Source: Blastomussa wellsi (lineage: Eukaryota; Cnidaria; Anthozoa; Scleractinia; Plerogyridae). From it: a stretch of 64,000 nt of DNA. Positions 1-21,018 of this stretch are shown here, piece by piece. Position numbers and translations under genes: made by a program. How positions within the stretch are numbered: the stretch's first letter is position 1; each line of letters opens with the position of its first letter. Where the stretch lies: contig OX393561.1 in the NCBI GenBank assembly GCA_947652115.1, positions 9,799,664 to 9,863,663 of the forward strand, in the 5' to 3' direction. The notes under the pieces are model-generated. The model ran no database searches. It was given only the letters and a program-made list of their open reading frames with translations, and was not told the origin of the DNA.

Positions 1-146
1 TTCATTTTCTCGAGCCACTTGCAGAACAAAAAGAATTTCATATTACTTGAAGAAATATACTACCAATCCAAGTGTTCACTGTGTCTATGCTAATGGTTAT
101 GGGTATTAGTATATGCACAGCGAGGAGTTTAGAAAACCTCCCTTAC

Positions 147-3100
147 CTGTTTACTCGCACTCCATGTTTTGCCTCATCAACTGCTAGAGCCCGTGTCATC
201 GAAGTAATTCCACCCTAAACACAATTAAAGTAAGCTTTGAGCAGTCATAATTTATGCTTCACCTGCACAGCAAATCAGTGTACAGTATGCCGAACAGCCT
301 GCATATCTGGCAGCTTTTCATATCTGTGGGTGGTGGCGGTTCTAGTGTGGTAGCCTGTGTTGCTGGTAGAATTTTACAAAAGATTGCTATAATTCCTTTT
401 GTGACAGAGCCTAAAAAAGAGCAGCCAAAACCAGAAGAGAATGGGAAGTGTTCAAGGACCTATTTCCCTGCCACTTACAAAAATCAAACAGTGGCTTTGT
501 CACTCCCGTTTGCAGCTTCACAACCAAAATAAAGCATTAATTACTGTGCAAAAACCTGTGTTATCAGTGTTAAGACTGGACACTTCTGCATTTGTACATT
601 ATTGTGTTGTTCAGTGACCAAAAATACTTTGTAAAGAAATAACTTGAAGCCCTAACAGTGATGGACACCAGCGACTTAACTGCTGGGGACTGGGAAATAG
701 ATTGAAATACTCCTCAGGGGTGGATCCAGGATTTTTCTCAGGAGGGGGTGCACCACTAAGGAATGACATAATTGACATATAGCAGCAGCTATATTAGAAA
801 GTCACTGGTCATCTCACGGAGGGGTGCGTACCCCCTGCACCCTCCCCCTAGATCCATCCCTGCTTCTAGTTATTTCTAACAGCTCCACATATTTCTTGCA
901 ATCAAAGGAGGCAATTGCATAAAATGGAGATTTACCTTACTTGCGACATAAGCAACAGCTCCAGGTTGACCGATTTGTGCCACCAAACTGGAAATATTGA
1001 TGATGTTCCCTTTTGTTTTCCGTAAGTAAGGCAGAGCAAACTAAAATTGTAAAAAGCTCAGATCATCACAAACACACACCAAAACTTCAAATCACTGTCA
1101 GCATTAAGTTAAGTCTCACATCTGTGTTTGGATAATACTATTAACTAACATGTAAGCAGGCTGAACTAATACCATTAGTTCTGAAAGAATAATGACCCTT
1201 GAAATTTTCAGATTTAGCAGGCTTTTTCTATTGCTCACTAGTGTTAGGTGTTGCATCCCTTCATTACAGCCTTAAGCTGTACGTTTCGGCTTAGATATCC
1301 TGTTATGTTTAGATTATGCCACTGGGACTAATAAATTTGAAACCCTAAGATTATTGACTGGTTTGACGTGTTTCTGATCAAAAAAGGGTTCTTTTAGTTA
1401 GGGTATTAGGTCTTGGATACCTCCTTCCATCCGCAGCAGTACATAAATCATATTTTTTTTTATCTCTGTTAGTAGTACATACTTACTTTGCAAAATATAA
1501 AATAATTTACAAGATTTAGATCCAATAGCTTTCTAAATTCATCAACTGATGTATGGTCAACTGTTTTTCCTTCAGGGGGATCTAAAAAGAAAATCAAATC
1601 TCAGGCATCATAAAAATATGTTTCTCTTGATTTGCGACACATTTTTTTACATGTTCTTTTTACAACTTACAACATTTTATAATTATATACCGGTATTAAT
1701 GCTTTTACTGGTTATGTTTGTTTTTTTGATTGATTCGGTGGAATACTGTTTGGAAGAAGTACTGTCTTAATGGTCAATTTTAATACCATGATTGATGTCT
1801 GGATAAATTTGAAAAGGACACTTTTTTCACCGAATTGCCATTTGAAATTGTGTTAGGGTGGACAGCAAATATGTAAGAAGATGAAAATCATCTGAAGCTG
1901 TGCTATTCAAATTTAAAGGTAAAATGCAACGAAATTTGACCTACATGAAAGAAAATAGTGTGAATAATCATAATACAAAGTTTTAAATCATTTGGTTAAA
2001 ACACCACCAAGATATTCAATGCTGAAAACGGCTGTTTTTCTTTGCTTCATAAACGGAATGTTTGGGGAAACTTCGGGAAATTGTCAGAGATTGATCTTGT
2101 GATGTCATATGTGGCAAGTTTGTCCGCGCGAGTAGCGTGGGAAACACAATTTTCACAACAACAAGTATGGTGTTCGGTGCTGCTTTTAATTGCAGTAATT
2201 CTTCAAAATCCGGTTTGAGCCTTTTCTCTTTCCCTTTGAAAGACGAAAAGCAATTGAAGGATTGGGTAAGACTCATGAAAAGAAAGGATTTCGTCCCAAC
2301 TACTGCATCTCGCATGTGCTCCTCACACTTTTCTGCCTATAGCTTCTAGCAGAATATCAAGTTCAGAGCTATAGGGAAGATATTTGTTTACAAACATTGT
2401 TTTTCCGGCTTTGTTGTAACATTACTTCCCGTTGTTGCGTTATATTGAAAGATGACATCCAGCATATGGTATGCGATACCTGGATGTGAATCATAAGGTA
2501 AAGTGTTTTGTTTACGGGGTATGGGCTGTGAATGTCTCAGTGAATGTGTATTCCGGGGTATTTTGTTCTCTGTCTAATATATGTAAATAAACGGATCAAA
2601 GCAAAAAACATCCCTTTCAAGAGGTTTTTCCAAACGCAGTACAGCTGAGATGTCTGTTTCCTGGTTGTTACAAAATTTGAACTGATAATCCAGGTGGACG
2701 TCTTTGCATATTGTAGCGCGACATGCACAATATGTTATACATTTCTCGTGTAGGCATTCAAGGTATTTTCATCTGCCAGTGTTATCACTGGAAATATCTA
2801 TTAATTTACTTTCATTGGCTGATTAACTTTTAACTACTAGGACATGCATTATAAGGTCTCATGCAGGAACACAAGGAACTTCCGACTGTCTTGTTATTAT
2901 TTGAAATTGACTTTTAATGAGCGGATACATGATACCCTGGTCACCGACAAAACAAATAAAAAATAAATTCCGCCTCGGGCACATGTGCGTGCAGCTAATA
3001 ATTATCACTGTCAAACTAAGAAAACTGAAAAACACCTGAAATATTTCAGGAATGTCGATTGTGTGGTGTTTGCGGCATGGTCTAGTTTTCTCACACCTGA

Positions 3101-5556
3101 TTGGCTTTTTCCTTGTTACACAATTATAATATTTCATGTCACAACAGTCAAATTAGCCAGGGCTCAAGAAATGTGTGCATGGTCTTAAGATAATACTTGG
3201 TGTTTGCTTAGGGGTTTCAAAACAAGCGGGTGACTGTCAGAGTTCTCTCGGTCACTTGATTGTATGTCACTGGCTACTCTGACCATAGCAATCAGCTCAC
3301 GAAAGTAAATTAAATGTTTAACACATCACAGCTGCCTACTGTTACCGTTGCTGATGCCTATACTTCAAAACATTTTGAAACCTGTTTCCTTACAGCCGCA
3401 GACCGGTCCTAAAGTGATTAATGATTAGTGATGAACTTTTCCTACTTACGCCATCCAGCATTGTTTACAAGGCAGTCAATACAGCCATACTTTTCTATTG
3501 TCTTGTCCATAACATTCTTTAGGAACAAAGAAGAAAAAGTAAAAAAGAAGAAAAAGTAAGGAATATTTAATATATTCTGTGTGATTTCCCACGATAATAG
3601 TTAAAAATACCGACTCGCTCACTAAAATAATACCTGCACCATACACTAAAACCGTGTACCTTTATATCTTCTTCTTTACTGACATCACATTTAATGAAGT
3701 ACGCTTCTCCAGGTCCTTTATCGTTTAATTCTATCTCAAGCCTTTTTCCATCTTCAACTAAGTAACATAATTTATTAAGAAATCAAACATCAGATAATGT
3801 TTCTAGCAAATATTTCTTGGCATATTCATTACTGCATGGTTCTCCTAGAAACTTTATGCAAGGATATTATAACCATTCTAGGCATTGTCAACCATGATGC
3901 ACAAAATAATTGATTTCCACAAAGCTGATTACCAGTAAAATTCTCTTTTGTAAGTTACAAAAAGCTAACAACAGCTGTTACTGGCAAATAAAATTATTAA
4001 TTGCAAGAGCATAATGCAAGCAATTATTGTTCTGCACAGAATTTCTTTCTTATTTTTTTGGCTTGTTTTGTCGGTGACCAGACCGCAGCTGGAAAGGTCA
4101 AATACAAAGTATAACATATAATTATTGTTTTGCAATATTTATTTTTAATTTGATCTACCATACTTACCACCTCGAGCACAAAAAACTACTTTGGCACCAG
4201 CTTTAACTAGAAATAAAAATGACAATTAATTAGTGATAATACAATGCAATACAATACAATACAATATTCTTTATCTGTACTCCCTTGCCTATGAGAAATT
4301 AAAAACAATATTGAAAATAAAATAGAGTACTGGCTGCCTGGAATAACCATAGGGGCTAGTGGAGCCAGGCAGCCAGAAGACAACAATGTTAAATATATTT
4401 AACTTATTATAATTAATTTACACTCATAGCAGTAACTCAATCGAACTTGTTGATACTGTTTACACTTCACAAATGGCCCAAATGAAGTTTTTGAGTCTGT
4501 CATTACAGGTCGTTTTGTTTAGGAATGCTTGATGAGCTAAAACATCCGTTTGGTATACTATCAAGCAGGTTCTTCTACTCTAATACTGTTTTGCAAGGAT
4601 ATTTTGTGTTAATATTGAAGAAAAATTTCTGTTTTTCCTGTAATTTTCATTTAATTGACTAGCACACATTCCCTTGTGCGAGACTCACTCACATAAACAT
4701 TGCTGATGGCAATTACATGATTCAAATTGGACGTCATCTTTAATTTACTTTATATCTAATGGGTTATTTTTTCTCTTGGGTAAAGTGGTTTAAATAAATA
4801 AATAAATAAACGATACTTATAGAAGAAGCCACATCAGCCTCAGCTGGTTTTCATGCGGGTCCTCTATCCAGGTCAAATTGCAATTTGGAAATGCTGGTTT
4901 TTAAGGAGGGAGGAAAACCAGAGAACTGGGAGAAAAACCCTCAAAGCGAGGAGAGAACCAACAACAAACTCAACCCACATATGGAACCGGGCCCGAATGG
5001 AACCCAGGCCACATTGGTGCGAGGCGAGTGATCTCACCACTGTACTGTGCCACCCTCACTCCCCAAATCATGACCTCACTTTCTCCGCCCCATCTCTTTT
5101 TTTTTTCAAGTACACACACCCCACCCAATGCATCGGGGGTCATATAAAAACAGCATCTTGAAATTCATTTGTTCAGAGGTAAGATTTTGAGTAGTTTAGG
5201 CGTATAAATTCTTTACGTTGCGCAAAATTAGCTTGGCTTCCAAAGGGCGTAAAAAAAGGGGTGGATGAGTAGTATCCATTAGCAGGATTAGGCCAGATCA
5301 CATGACTAAATGCAATCTAGTTTAACACTTTTCTTTTTCAATAAACAACCCCAATAGCATCCTGAAAGATAAAAAAGGCCTACCATATGTCGATTTTAGC
5401 TGCAATCTACATGCATACATAAAAATGCATCAAGCCCAAATTATATTTCTTACCAAATTCCCTGACTATTCCTTCTCCAATTCCCTTCGATCCTCCAGTC
5501 ACGATGGCCACTTTTCCACCGTATCTCTGATTCGATGCTGCCTCTCCCGTTGCCAT
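147..5556 (-). CDS. HSD17B14: HSD17B14-like short-chain dehydrogenase/reductase, 5' part (7 exons)
   Basis: Coding exons in transcript order: 5454-5556, 4168-4206, 3660-3757, 3450-3516, 1487-1581, 936-1040, 147-214. All junctions are GT-AG and phase-consistent, giving 191 codons; the last ~80 residues are left of the window. Seen: Rossmann motif TGGSKGIG at residues 20-27, NNAG at 98-101 followed by WHPPEG, and the catalytic set Ser152, Tyr165, Lys169 (YxxxK) with the proper 13-residue Ser-Tyr spacing. The N-terminus and the NNAG-x-HPP segment resemble 17-beta-hydroxysteroid dehydrogenase 14 (DHRS10), a cytosolic NAD-dependent SDR acting on steroids and sugars in vertebrates; substrate here is unknown. 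The start ATG at 5556 precedes the first beta strand by the usual distance. It lies head to head with DNAJC25, 219 bp between start codons. Introns hold MITEs, a SINE and a THAP relic. Confidence 0.9.
715..862. mobile_element. MITE, CAGGGGTGGATCC family
   Basis: The ends are inverted (CAGGGGTGGATCC at left, complement of GGATGGATC-type sequence ending CCCTG at right), about 148 bp, in an SDR intron. Related copies with the same inner sequence (CACCACTAAGGAATGAC, CCCCCTGCACCCTC) occur at 29039-29199 and 39225-39365; 24174-24362 shares only the GGATCCAGGA-type ends. No convincing target duplication (CTCCT versus CTTCT). Confidence 0.7.
2167..2349 (+). pseudogene. THAP zinc-finger relic
   Basis: An open frame from ATG 2167 reads as a THAP domain: [10 protein letters not shown] near the start, [15 protein letters not shown] with the invariant Pro and Trp, and RMCSSHF (Cys51, His54) near the end. 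This is the C-x-C...C-x2-H pattern of THAP DNA-binding fingers found in P-element-type transposases and THAP proteins. The first zinc ligand is lost: residue 4 is Gly (GGT) where Cys (TGT) is expected, one base away. The frame stops at 2347-2349 just after the finger. It lies antisense in an intron of the SDR gene, so a transposon or retrocopy fragment is the likely origin; the element's ends were not found. Confidence 0.65.
2985..3137. repeat. Dispersed repeat shared with 33520-33745
   Basis: Contains ACTGTCAAACTAAGA, CCTGAAATATTTCAGGAATGT and GTTTTCTCACA-type blocks that recur, partly in reverse order, at 33520-33745. Short non-autonomous element by appearance; family not recognised. Confidence 0.5.
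4239..4400 (-). repeat. Retroelement 3' tail with (CAATA)n
   Basis: A run of CAATA units followed by TTCTTTATCTGTAC, matching in style the (ATACA)n-CCTTTATTTCATC at 63528-63560. This looks like the 3' tail of a reverse-oriented LINE or SINE. A 12-bp-arm hairpin (CTGGCTGCCTGG / CCAGGCAGCCAG) follows at about 4330-4377. Confidence 0.4.
4840..5060 (+). mobile_element. tRNA-type SINE
   Basis: A ~220-bp unit in an SDR intron, with GGAGGAAAACCAGAGAACTGG-like text and an end resembling a reversed tRNA box region (GGAACCCAGGCCACATTGG, GCGAGGCGAGTGATCTCACC). Common interspersed-repeat appearance; exact ends not determined. Confidence 0.4.
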
Positions 5557-5775
5557 GATTTTAAATTCGTTCCAGTCAAGTTGATGAAATATAGTAGAAC
5601 TCCAATTCAATACTGAGAGTCAGGTCTTCAGCTCAACTGATAGAACACAAAGTTTTGTTGTACACAAACCGTGGGGCCCTGGGGAAGGGAAGGTGGCTTC
5701 TCGAAAGGAGCTCTGGGATACAACTCTTTGGCATGTTACCGCTGGCAGACTACTGTTTCAGTCAGTTCGCAGGTC
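5557..5775. promoter_or_regulatory. Divergent promoter between SDR and DNAJC25
   Basis: Only 219 bp separate the two start codons (5556 minus, 5776 plus), so both 5' UTRs and core promoters must share this stretch unless upstream exons exist. No TATA box is apparent; the sequence is mixed GC content with a CTTCTCGAAAGG block. Confidence 0.6.
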
Positions 5776-15340
<9,565 letters not shown>

Positions 15341-15373
15341 TCATAAGAGTTACTATAAGAATAGAACAAACAG

Positions 15374-15379
15374 AATAAA
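15374..15379 (+). terminator. AATAAA poly(A) signal of DNAJC25
   Basis: AATAAA lies 34 bp after the DNAJC25 stop codon. Confidence 0.6.
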
Positions 15380-16664
15380 ATTTAGTTATTTAACGATGGA
15401 AAAACAGTAAATATTTCATACCGTTCAGGTATTTTTGGACTGTGAATGGTTCAATGCTTACACGTTTTTAACTGCTAGGCTTAACTTGCTGAGGTCATAA
15501 CCTGTGTACATTGTCCGACTGCCATAGTCAGGCATCTTTGGTTAGTGGTTTCACAGAATATTTCATTTCAGTTGTGTATGGTTATCTATAAGAAAAAGAA
15601 AACCGTTAACTCTGGTCTAATTTTGTCAGACAAGTGACTTCCCACACAAAGAGAAATCTCGTCCCCAGAGTCCGCGATCTTTTGGTCAGTGCCACAAATC
15701 AAGACCTCAGGGCTGGACTGAAAACCCACCAAAAAGACGGCCAAATTTAATTAGCTGTTGAAAACTTGTCCATCCCATTTACAATCTACGACGCACGCGC
15801 GCAATCAAACCATAAAAATTCCTGGTTCTGGTTTTTGAATCCCCCCCCCCCCCCGACAGTCGCTACTTTTCACGCTATGCTGGGTCATGTTGGATAAGGG
15901 TAACGAGGGCACTAAGGGACGAGATTACACCAAGAGTTGGCATCGCATCCAGTCGCTTCTCTTATTCACGCTGTGAGTTTGCGTTGCATCAAGGGAAGGA
16001 AGGGAGGAAAACGTCAAGTGCTTTTGCGTGCGTAAATTTGCAAGTAAAACAAGTGACGACTGGTCTAGATGACACCGCGGTACAATTAAGGATTAAAAAC
16101 AGTGTACCTCAAATATAAATCTCAACTTATATTCAGGAGTTCCAATGGCCAAAATGTTTCACATTTTGAATCATTCTCTCGTTTTTCCAAGGTGTCGTCT
16201 GGATCAAAGTGTTCGCCTTTCACAATTGAGTCGACCATTTATACGCCAATTCATGTACTATGAAGTTTACTATTCCTGTGAGTTTGGCAATTCGCTATTA
16301 ATACAGCTTGTTTGTCCCCCAAAATTTTGCATAAGCATTGTCTTCAGTAGCCTCCCAGGCTCCCACGCAGACATCCTTTGGGCATTCCTTCAGTTTCTCT
16401 TGGGACGACTGTAATACCCAGGAGAAATGGGAAACAAAGGTTATGCAAAAGTTTGGGGGGCAAACAAGGTGTATTATGGGAAATGCAAAAATGGTGAAAA
16501 AAATTTCTAAAAGTGTTAGTTTTCTAGAAAAAAGCAAGTGTAAAACCAGGATAAAAGGGTGAAATAAAGCTTAGAAACATCCATCAAGCATTTTAACTGA
16601 AGTTGGGAAAAGGTGACTGCAGGCTAACAAGAACGACAGCAACATGATGGTTTATACAGATGAA

Positions 16665-16800
16665 ATAACCAAATATGACACCAGCGTGGGGCAAAGAAAA
16701 AATCTGACGGTCCCCGACAGGATTCAAACCCATGACCTCCCAGATACCGGTCGGGCGCTCTGAGCTACGAGAACTCTCGGTGAGCACCATACAGGACGCG
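16665..16800 (-). mobile_element. tRNA-derived SINE, minus
   Basis: On the minus strand: GTAGCTCAGAGCGCCCGACC (A-box-like) and GGTTTGAATCC (B box, plus positions 16720-16730), followed by a T-rich tail and CCCACGCTGG. A related plus-strand copy lies 40 bp away. Confidence 0.65.
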
Positions 16801-16829
16801 TCCCGCATATTGCTAGGATCAGTAATGTC

Positions 16830-16960
16830 ACAACATGAGGGGCCTCAGTTCACCAAGAGTTGGTTACAGCGCCCGGCCGGTATATGGGAGGGCATGGGTT
16901 CTAATCCCGTCGGGACTCGATTGTTTTTCTTTGTCCCACGCTATTTGATCGTTTCGTCGT
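16830..16960 (+). mobile_element. tRNA-derived SINE, plus
   Basis: GCGCCCGGCCGGTATATGGGAGGGCATGGG-like text with B box GGGTTCTAATCCC at 16896-16908, then TTTTTCTTTGTCCCACGCT as in the minus copy at 16665-16800; the two form an inverted pair. Confidence 0.6.
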
Positions 16961-17341
16961 TTATTCACAGAGCTGAAAATTTGCCATGTATCATGTTTGT
17001 CAAAATGGAATAGGCCATTTCCGAGATGCTGTAGCTTGACTTTTGTTCTGTTATGCTTTTGGAAATAAACTAATATTTCTGCGGGAACGGATTAATGGTT
17101 TCTGTAGAGTTCTGTGCCGTGACACGTTTCAATAAATTCCCATCTTTAACCCTCGCTTGTACATGTACACTTCAGTTCAGGTTGTATAAAAATCATAACA
17201 ATAGTTTTTGAATGTGAAAATTGTGCCAAGCAAAACATTTTCGTGATGATGTCAGTCTTTGCAAACAAGTACAATTTGTGAAAAGTAAAAAAGATTTTGA
17301 AAGGAATGAAATGAAAAAAGTTCAACTTTTCCAGGTGACGA

Positions 17342-17342
17342 A

Positions 17343-17378
<36 letters not shown>

Positions 17379-17700
17379 TTATTTAACGAGGGAAACATCG
17401 AGTACTGATAACTCAGTAGTTTAAATAATGGCCCTCCCTAAGCTAATTTGAAACAATTTTATAAAACTAAAATAACATTTAATGAATGAATTAATAAGTA
17501 TAGTTAATATTATAATGTTCAGTGGCAGAACTTTCTAGTGTCTTGTTTCTTTTGGGAGTCCCTTGTCCCTTGAAAAAGCCTCTGTGAAATCGTACCTCTA
17601 AGAAACGTTTCAAGTCGAGTGTCACTAGCTTCCCACGCATCAATAACCTCTGCGTGGGAGGCAAGAGCGGCACTGGAATGGAAAGTTCTGCTTTTGGTAT
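17342..17700 (-). mobile_element. LINE/SINE 3' end with (AAT)n tail
   Basis: (AAT)n followed by TTTATTTAACGAGG and about 300 bp of unique-looking text. This layout is that of a reverse-oriented retroelement 3' end. No reverse transcriptase was found beside it. Confidence 0.4.
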
Positions 17701-18265
17701 AGTTCACATAGGAGGAAAGATATTCCGGACCACGGTAATTACAGATTTTATGAAGGAGGGATAATTTTCCTGCGCGATTATGATATCGTCAATTGGAAGC
17801 CAACCTAATTTAGTAAATAACATTACTGAATTGTCCTGAAAATTAGCTGGCTTAGCGTTTTTGTAATCGTAATTGTAATTCTGATTGTGATCAAAGACAA
17901 GACATACGCTTAAAAATTGACGTCAATAAGGACTTGTGACTAATTTACATACGTCACCTTCGTTAATTTGACAACATTTCGGCAAAGTTATTAGTCTGCT
18001 AAAGTTTTTGACTGTCATGGCTAAAGCCTCAGAAGATAGACCATCCCCTAAATTCCAATATATAATTCCCTTGAGTCAACTTAAATGTGTCATGAACAAC
18101 TGTTCACTGAAGCCGCTTCCAAAAAACTCATTCAATTATTAATTGCGAACTAAACTCGGCAGCGCTCATACAGATGGCGGCTTTAACGGAAATTAATTTT
18201 TCTTAGTATATGTAGCGGAAAGGTAGATATTTTAAAGGAATAAATAATTTTAAAGATATTCTTAT

Positions 18266-18533
18266 GCACCTATCAATCTAAATCCCGCGGGGGGGGGGGG
18301 GGGAAGGGGGAGTGCGGGCATATGTGGGGGATTTGAACTGACCTGAGATTTTTTGTTCAAATGCCCGGTCCCAGGGCAATTGTAGATGGTGAAAAGAGTC
18401 ACTTAAATTCAATAAAATGTTGCTAAAAAGGCCATAACAACGGTCAAAAGCACGCCCTACGGGACGATAACAACTCCCGCACCTATGCCCGCACCCCCCC
18501 CCCCCCCCAAGCGGGATTTACATTGATAGGTGC
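18266..18533. mobile_element. Palindromic MITE, AATCCCGC family
   Basis: Terminal inverted repeat GCACCTATCAAT / ATTGATAGGTGC, then AAATCCCGC and a G run at left mirrored by a C run and GCGGGATTT at right. Interior ATTTGAAC, GGCCATAACAACGGTCAAAAG. A second copy, lacking the outermost ends, lies in Hes-A intron 3 (22743-22975). Confidence 0.8.
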
Positions 18534-20591
18534 AAGGTGCTAGAACAAAACTTTTCACCAAAAAATTGCTCATGCCAACAAGCGTAGAGGTGCCATTTCG
18601 TTAAATATACAGGAATGCAACAAACGCCTCCATATTGCAAATCATGAATGAAAAATTAGTCACCCTTAGGGAAATTCTTGTCTAATTTGTCGTGTCGGTC
18701 AGTTGTCAAATGAAACCCAAGTCTATTTAAAAATGCATGCGAGGGTTAGTGTGTGGCTTATCTAACGGTAAAATACTGCATACGGGTGTATATTAAAAGA
18801 AACTAACCACTTCTAGGTTAAATTTCATGATATCAACTCAGCGCCGACGGGATATAAATAGCATGCTATGTTCATGATATTTTCAGTTACGTAATATGCC
18901 ATTTAATTATAGTTATTTAACGTAACGGTGACAAATTTTAAGAAATGACTTATTAAATATAACACACAGATAAATGTTAAGAACAAAATTTGCACCAAAA
19001 TAATATATCAAATACTTATGACTACAAGCCGAGGCATGCCGTCCTGTTAAATATACAGGAATTCAACGCCTTCACATTTTAATTAAACAATTTTTTTAAA
19101 GGAAAATTCTTGTGCAATTTGCCATGTCGGTAACACCTACCTTTGGTCATGAAACTGCACGCAACTTCAGGTTCTACGTGGCTTATCTAACAGTAAAATA
19201 CTAGGATGTATATATGAGAACTGAAAACCCGATTACGTTTTACAGGGCAGTTACGATTGGGTTATGTAAAGAACCGTGAATTTCTAGCTCATAATTTTAT
19301 TGCTGGAAAACATAAAGGTTGAGGATAACAAATTGATCATAGGAAATATTTAAGGGTGTTGGATAAGTTGCCTCGTGTAAGGGAAATATTTAAAGGAGCG
19401 ATGCGCTGATTCAAGGTAGGATCTGGAATAAAACTGTTGACTAGTACTTTGACAGAATCTTAGCGACGGCGATTAAGCGAGCGTGCACTAAAAACGTCGG
19501 CCAGTCTTTTTCTCGTAGCACGAAATTGTCCAGCATAATTTTGTTTAAGTTTCCTTTTCTAACTATCAACTCTCCAAGAATTCAGGACTAGCTGTTAAGT
19601 AGCTACAGGTAGACCCACTATCCCCTCCCCCCCGCTTAGGGAAGGAGAATTGGAAAAGTGATGGGGGGGGGGGGGCAGTAAAAGTACAAGAAATGTGCCA
19701 CATTAGAGCCAAAAAGTCCCCCGATCACTTTTCAGGTTTATTTTGCAATCTTAAATATCGGGCAAATGTATATTACCTGTTTTCATCTTATTTTAAGTCT
19801 GTTTCAATCTCTTCTCCTTGCTGTGGGGATCAGTTCACCGTTTTTCACTTAGTATTTTCAGATTTTTACTGATCCAGGTCTGCACAAGATCCGGTACTTC
19901 TCTACAGGGGGAGGGGAATTTGTACAACAAAATGTGTCATTAGAAGTAAACTTTGGGGTATGTACTGGTCAGGACTAAAATTGGTTTGGGTATGTTCTTT
20001 GGTGGGGGGGGGGGGGGTGGGTGGGGGGGTGGGGGAAGGCGAGATAATTATAGATAGTGGCTAATTCAGCTATGTAGTTTACCGAAAGTTGACTTTCCTG
20101 TTTAAGAATTTATTTCTTTGTTCCATAAGTCTGCGGCATAATCAAAGGTAATTGATGTCATGCTGTTCTTGCTCTATGAATTTTGTCTGTGTAGTTTAAT
20201 TTAAGTTATCCAATTAGCGTATTCTTTCTCCGGTTGAATAAATAAATTTTAATCCATATATTCAAATCGCCACGTTAGCAGAAATGGAAATTGTTGTAGC
20301 ACACGAACAGAATGTTCTCACGATTTTTCGCCTGTTTTATAAAGTTTCACAAACAATCTTCAGTCCTGTTAGAATGTCGACAAAGAGAGAGAGAGAGAGA
20401 GTTATCGTGTGAAGGATAAATAATGTCACTTTGTTTGCTTATTATTTATAGCAACATTACACCTCGTAATGTGCCAAAGTGTGCCAAACAACGCTGGAAC
20501 TGAGATCCCTTTCGGGGGATGTGACCCATGAAACCATTTTAAAAGCTGCGACACAGACATCATCCACCGCTTAGCCAATCAGCTGCATCTG

Positions 20592-20869
20592 TTCCCACGA
20601 CCCTGGCGGACCACACTCTGAAGACACTTCACACAGCAATGGGTTTCGCGGCCCAATATTGTTCTTGGGTTAGTGTGTGCACGCGACTTACAGCATTCAA
20701 GCGTGCTCGTCCGCCTCTCGACCAATCCGGTCGGGACACTCTCACGACCCGATTGCCCCAACATACTTTTCGGTGTTTTCGATTATTGACTGTGCTTGTT
20801 TTTAAACAACATCGTGGGTTGTAATTGGACGGGTCAAGTTTGTTAAGAATTGTGGATATTTTTCCCACG
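20592..20869. promoter_or_regulatory. Candidate Notch-responsive promoter of Hes-A
   Basis: Two exact RBPJ/Su(H) sites read as TTCCCACG (20592-20599, 20862-20869). A CACGCG class C site (20690-20695) of the type bound by Hes proteins lies between them, with CCAAT motifs near 20575 and 20723. The second RBPJ site is 150 bp before the start codon. Sites are seen; function is inferred from their known role at Hes genes. Confidence 0.5.
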
Positions 20870-21018
20870 CTCATTACAATGCCTGAGTTATCATAAACAA
20901 AGGCGGAGACAAAAGCTCGCATTCCTGTTAATCCCGTGATAAGTCCAAGTTTGAGACTTGTACCACTTTTGTCTTGCCTGTCTTCGAGAGAGATCGCAGT
21001 ATTCAGTTTCAAGCAAAA

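Larger units (their letters stand above)
15381..20570. other. Intergenic, repeat-rich, no gene seen
   Basis: No frame here has recognisable protein similarity or exon structure. It holds homopolymer runs (C at 15841-15854, G near 18291-18303, 19667-19676 and 20006-20016), two tRNA-like SINEs in opposite orientation, an (AAT)n-tailed LINE end and a palindromic MITE. Confidence 0.6.

Noticed and set aside
20629..21012. 127-codon minus frame upstream of Hes-A
   Set aside because: It covers the promoter and 5' leader with RBPJ and CCAAT motifs, has no domain and no splice context.
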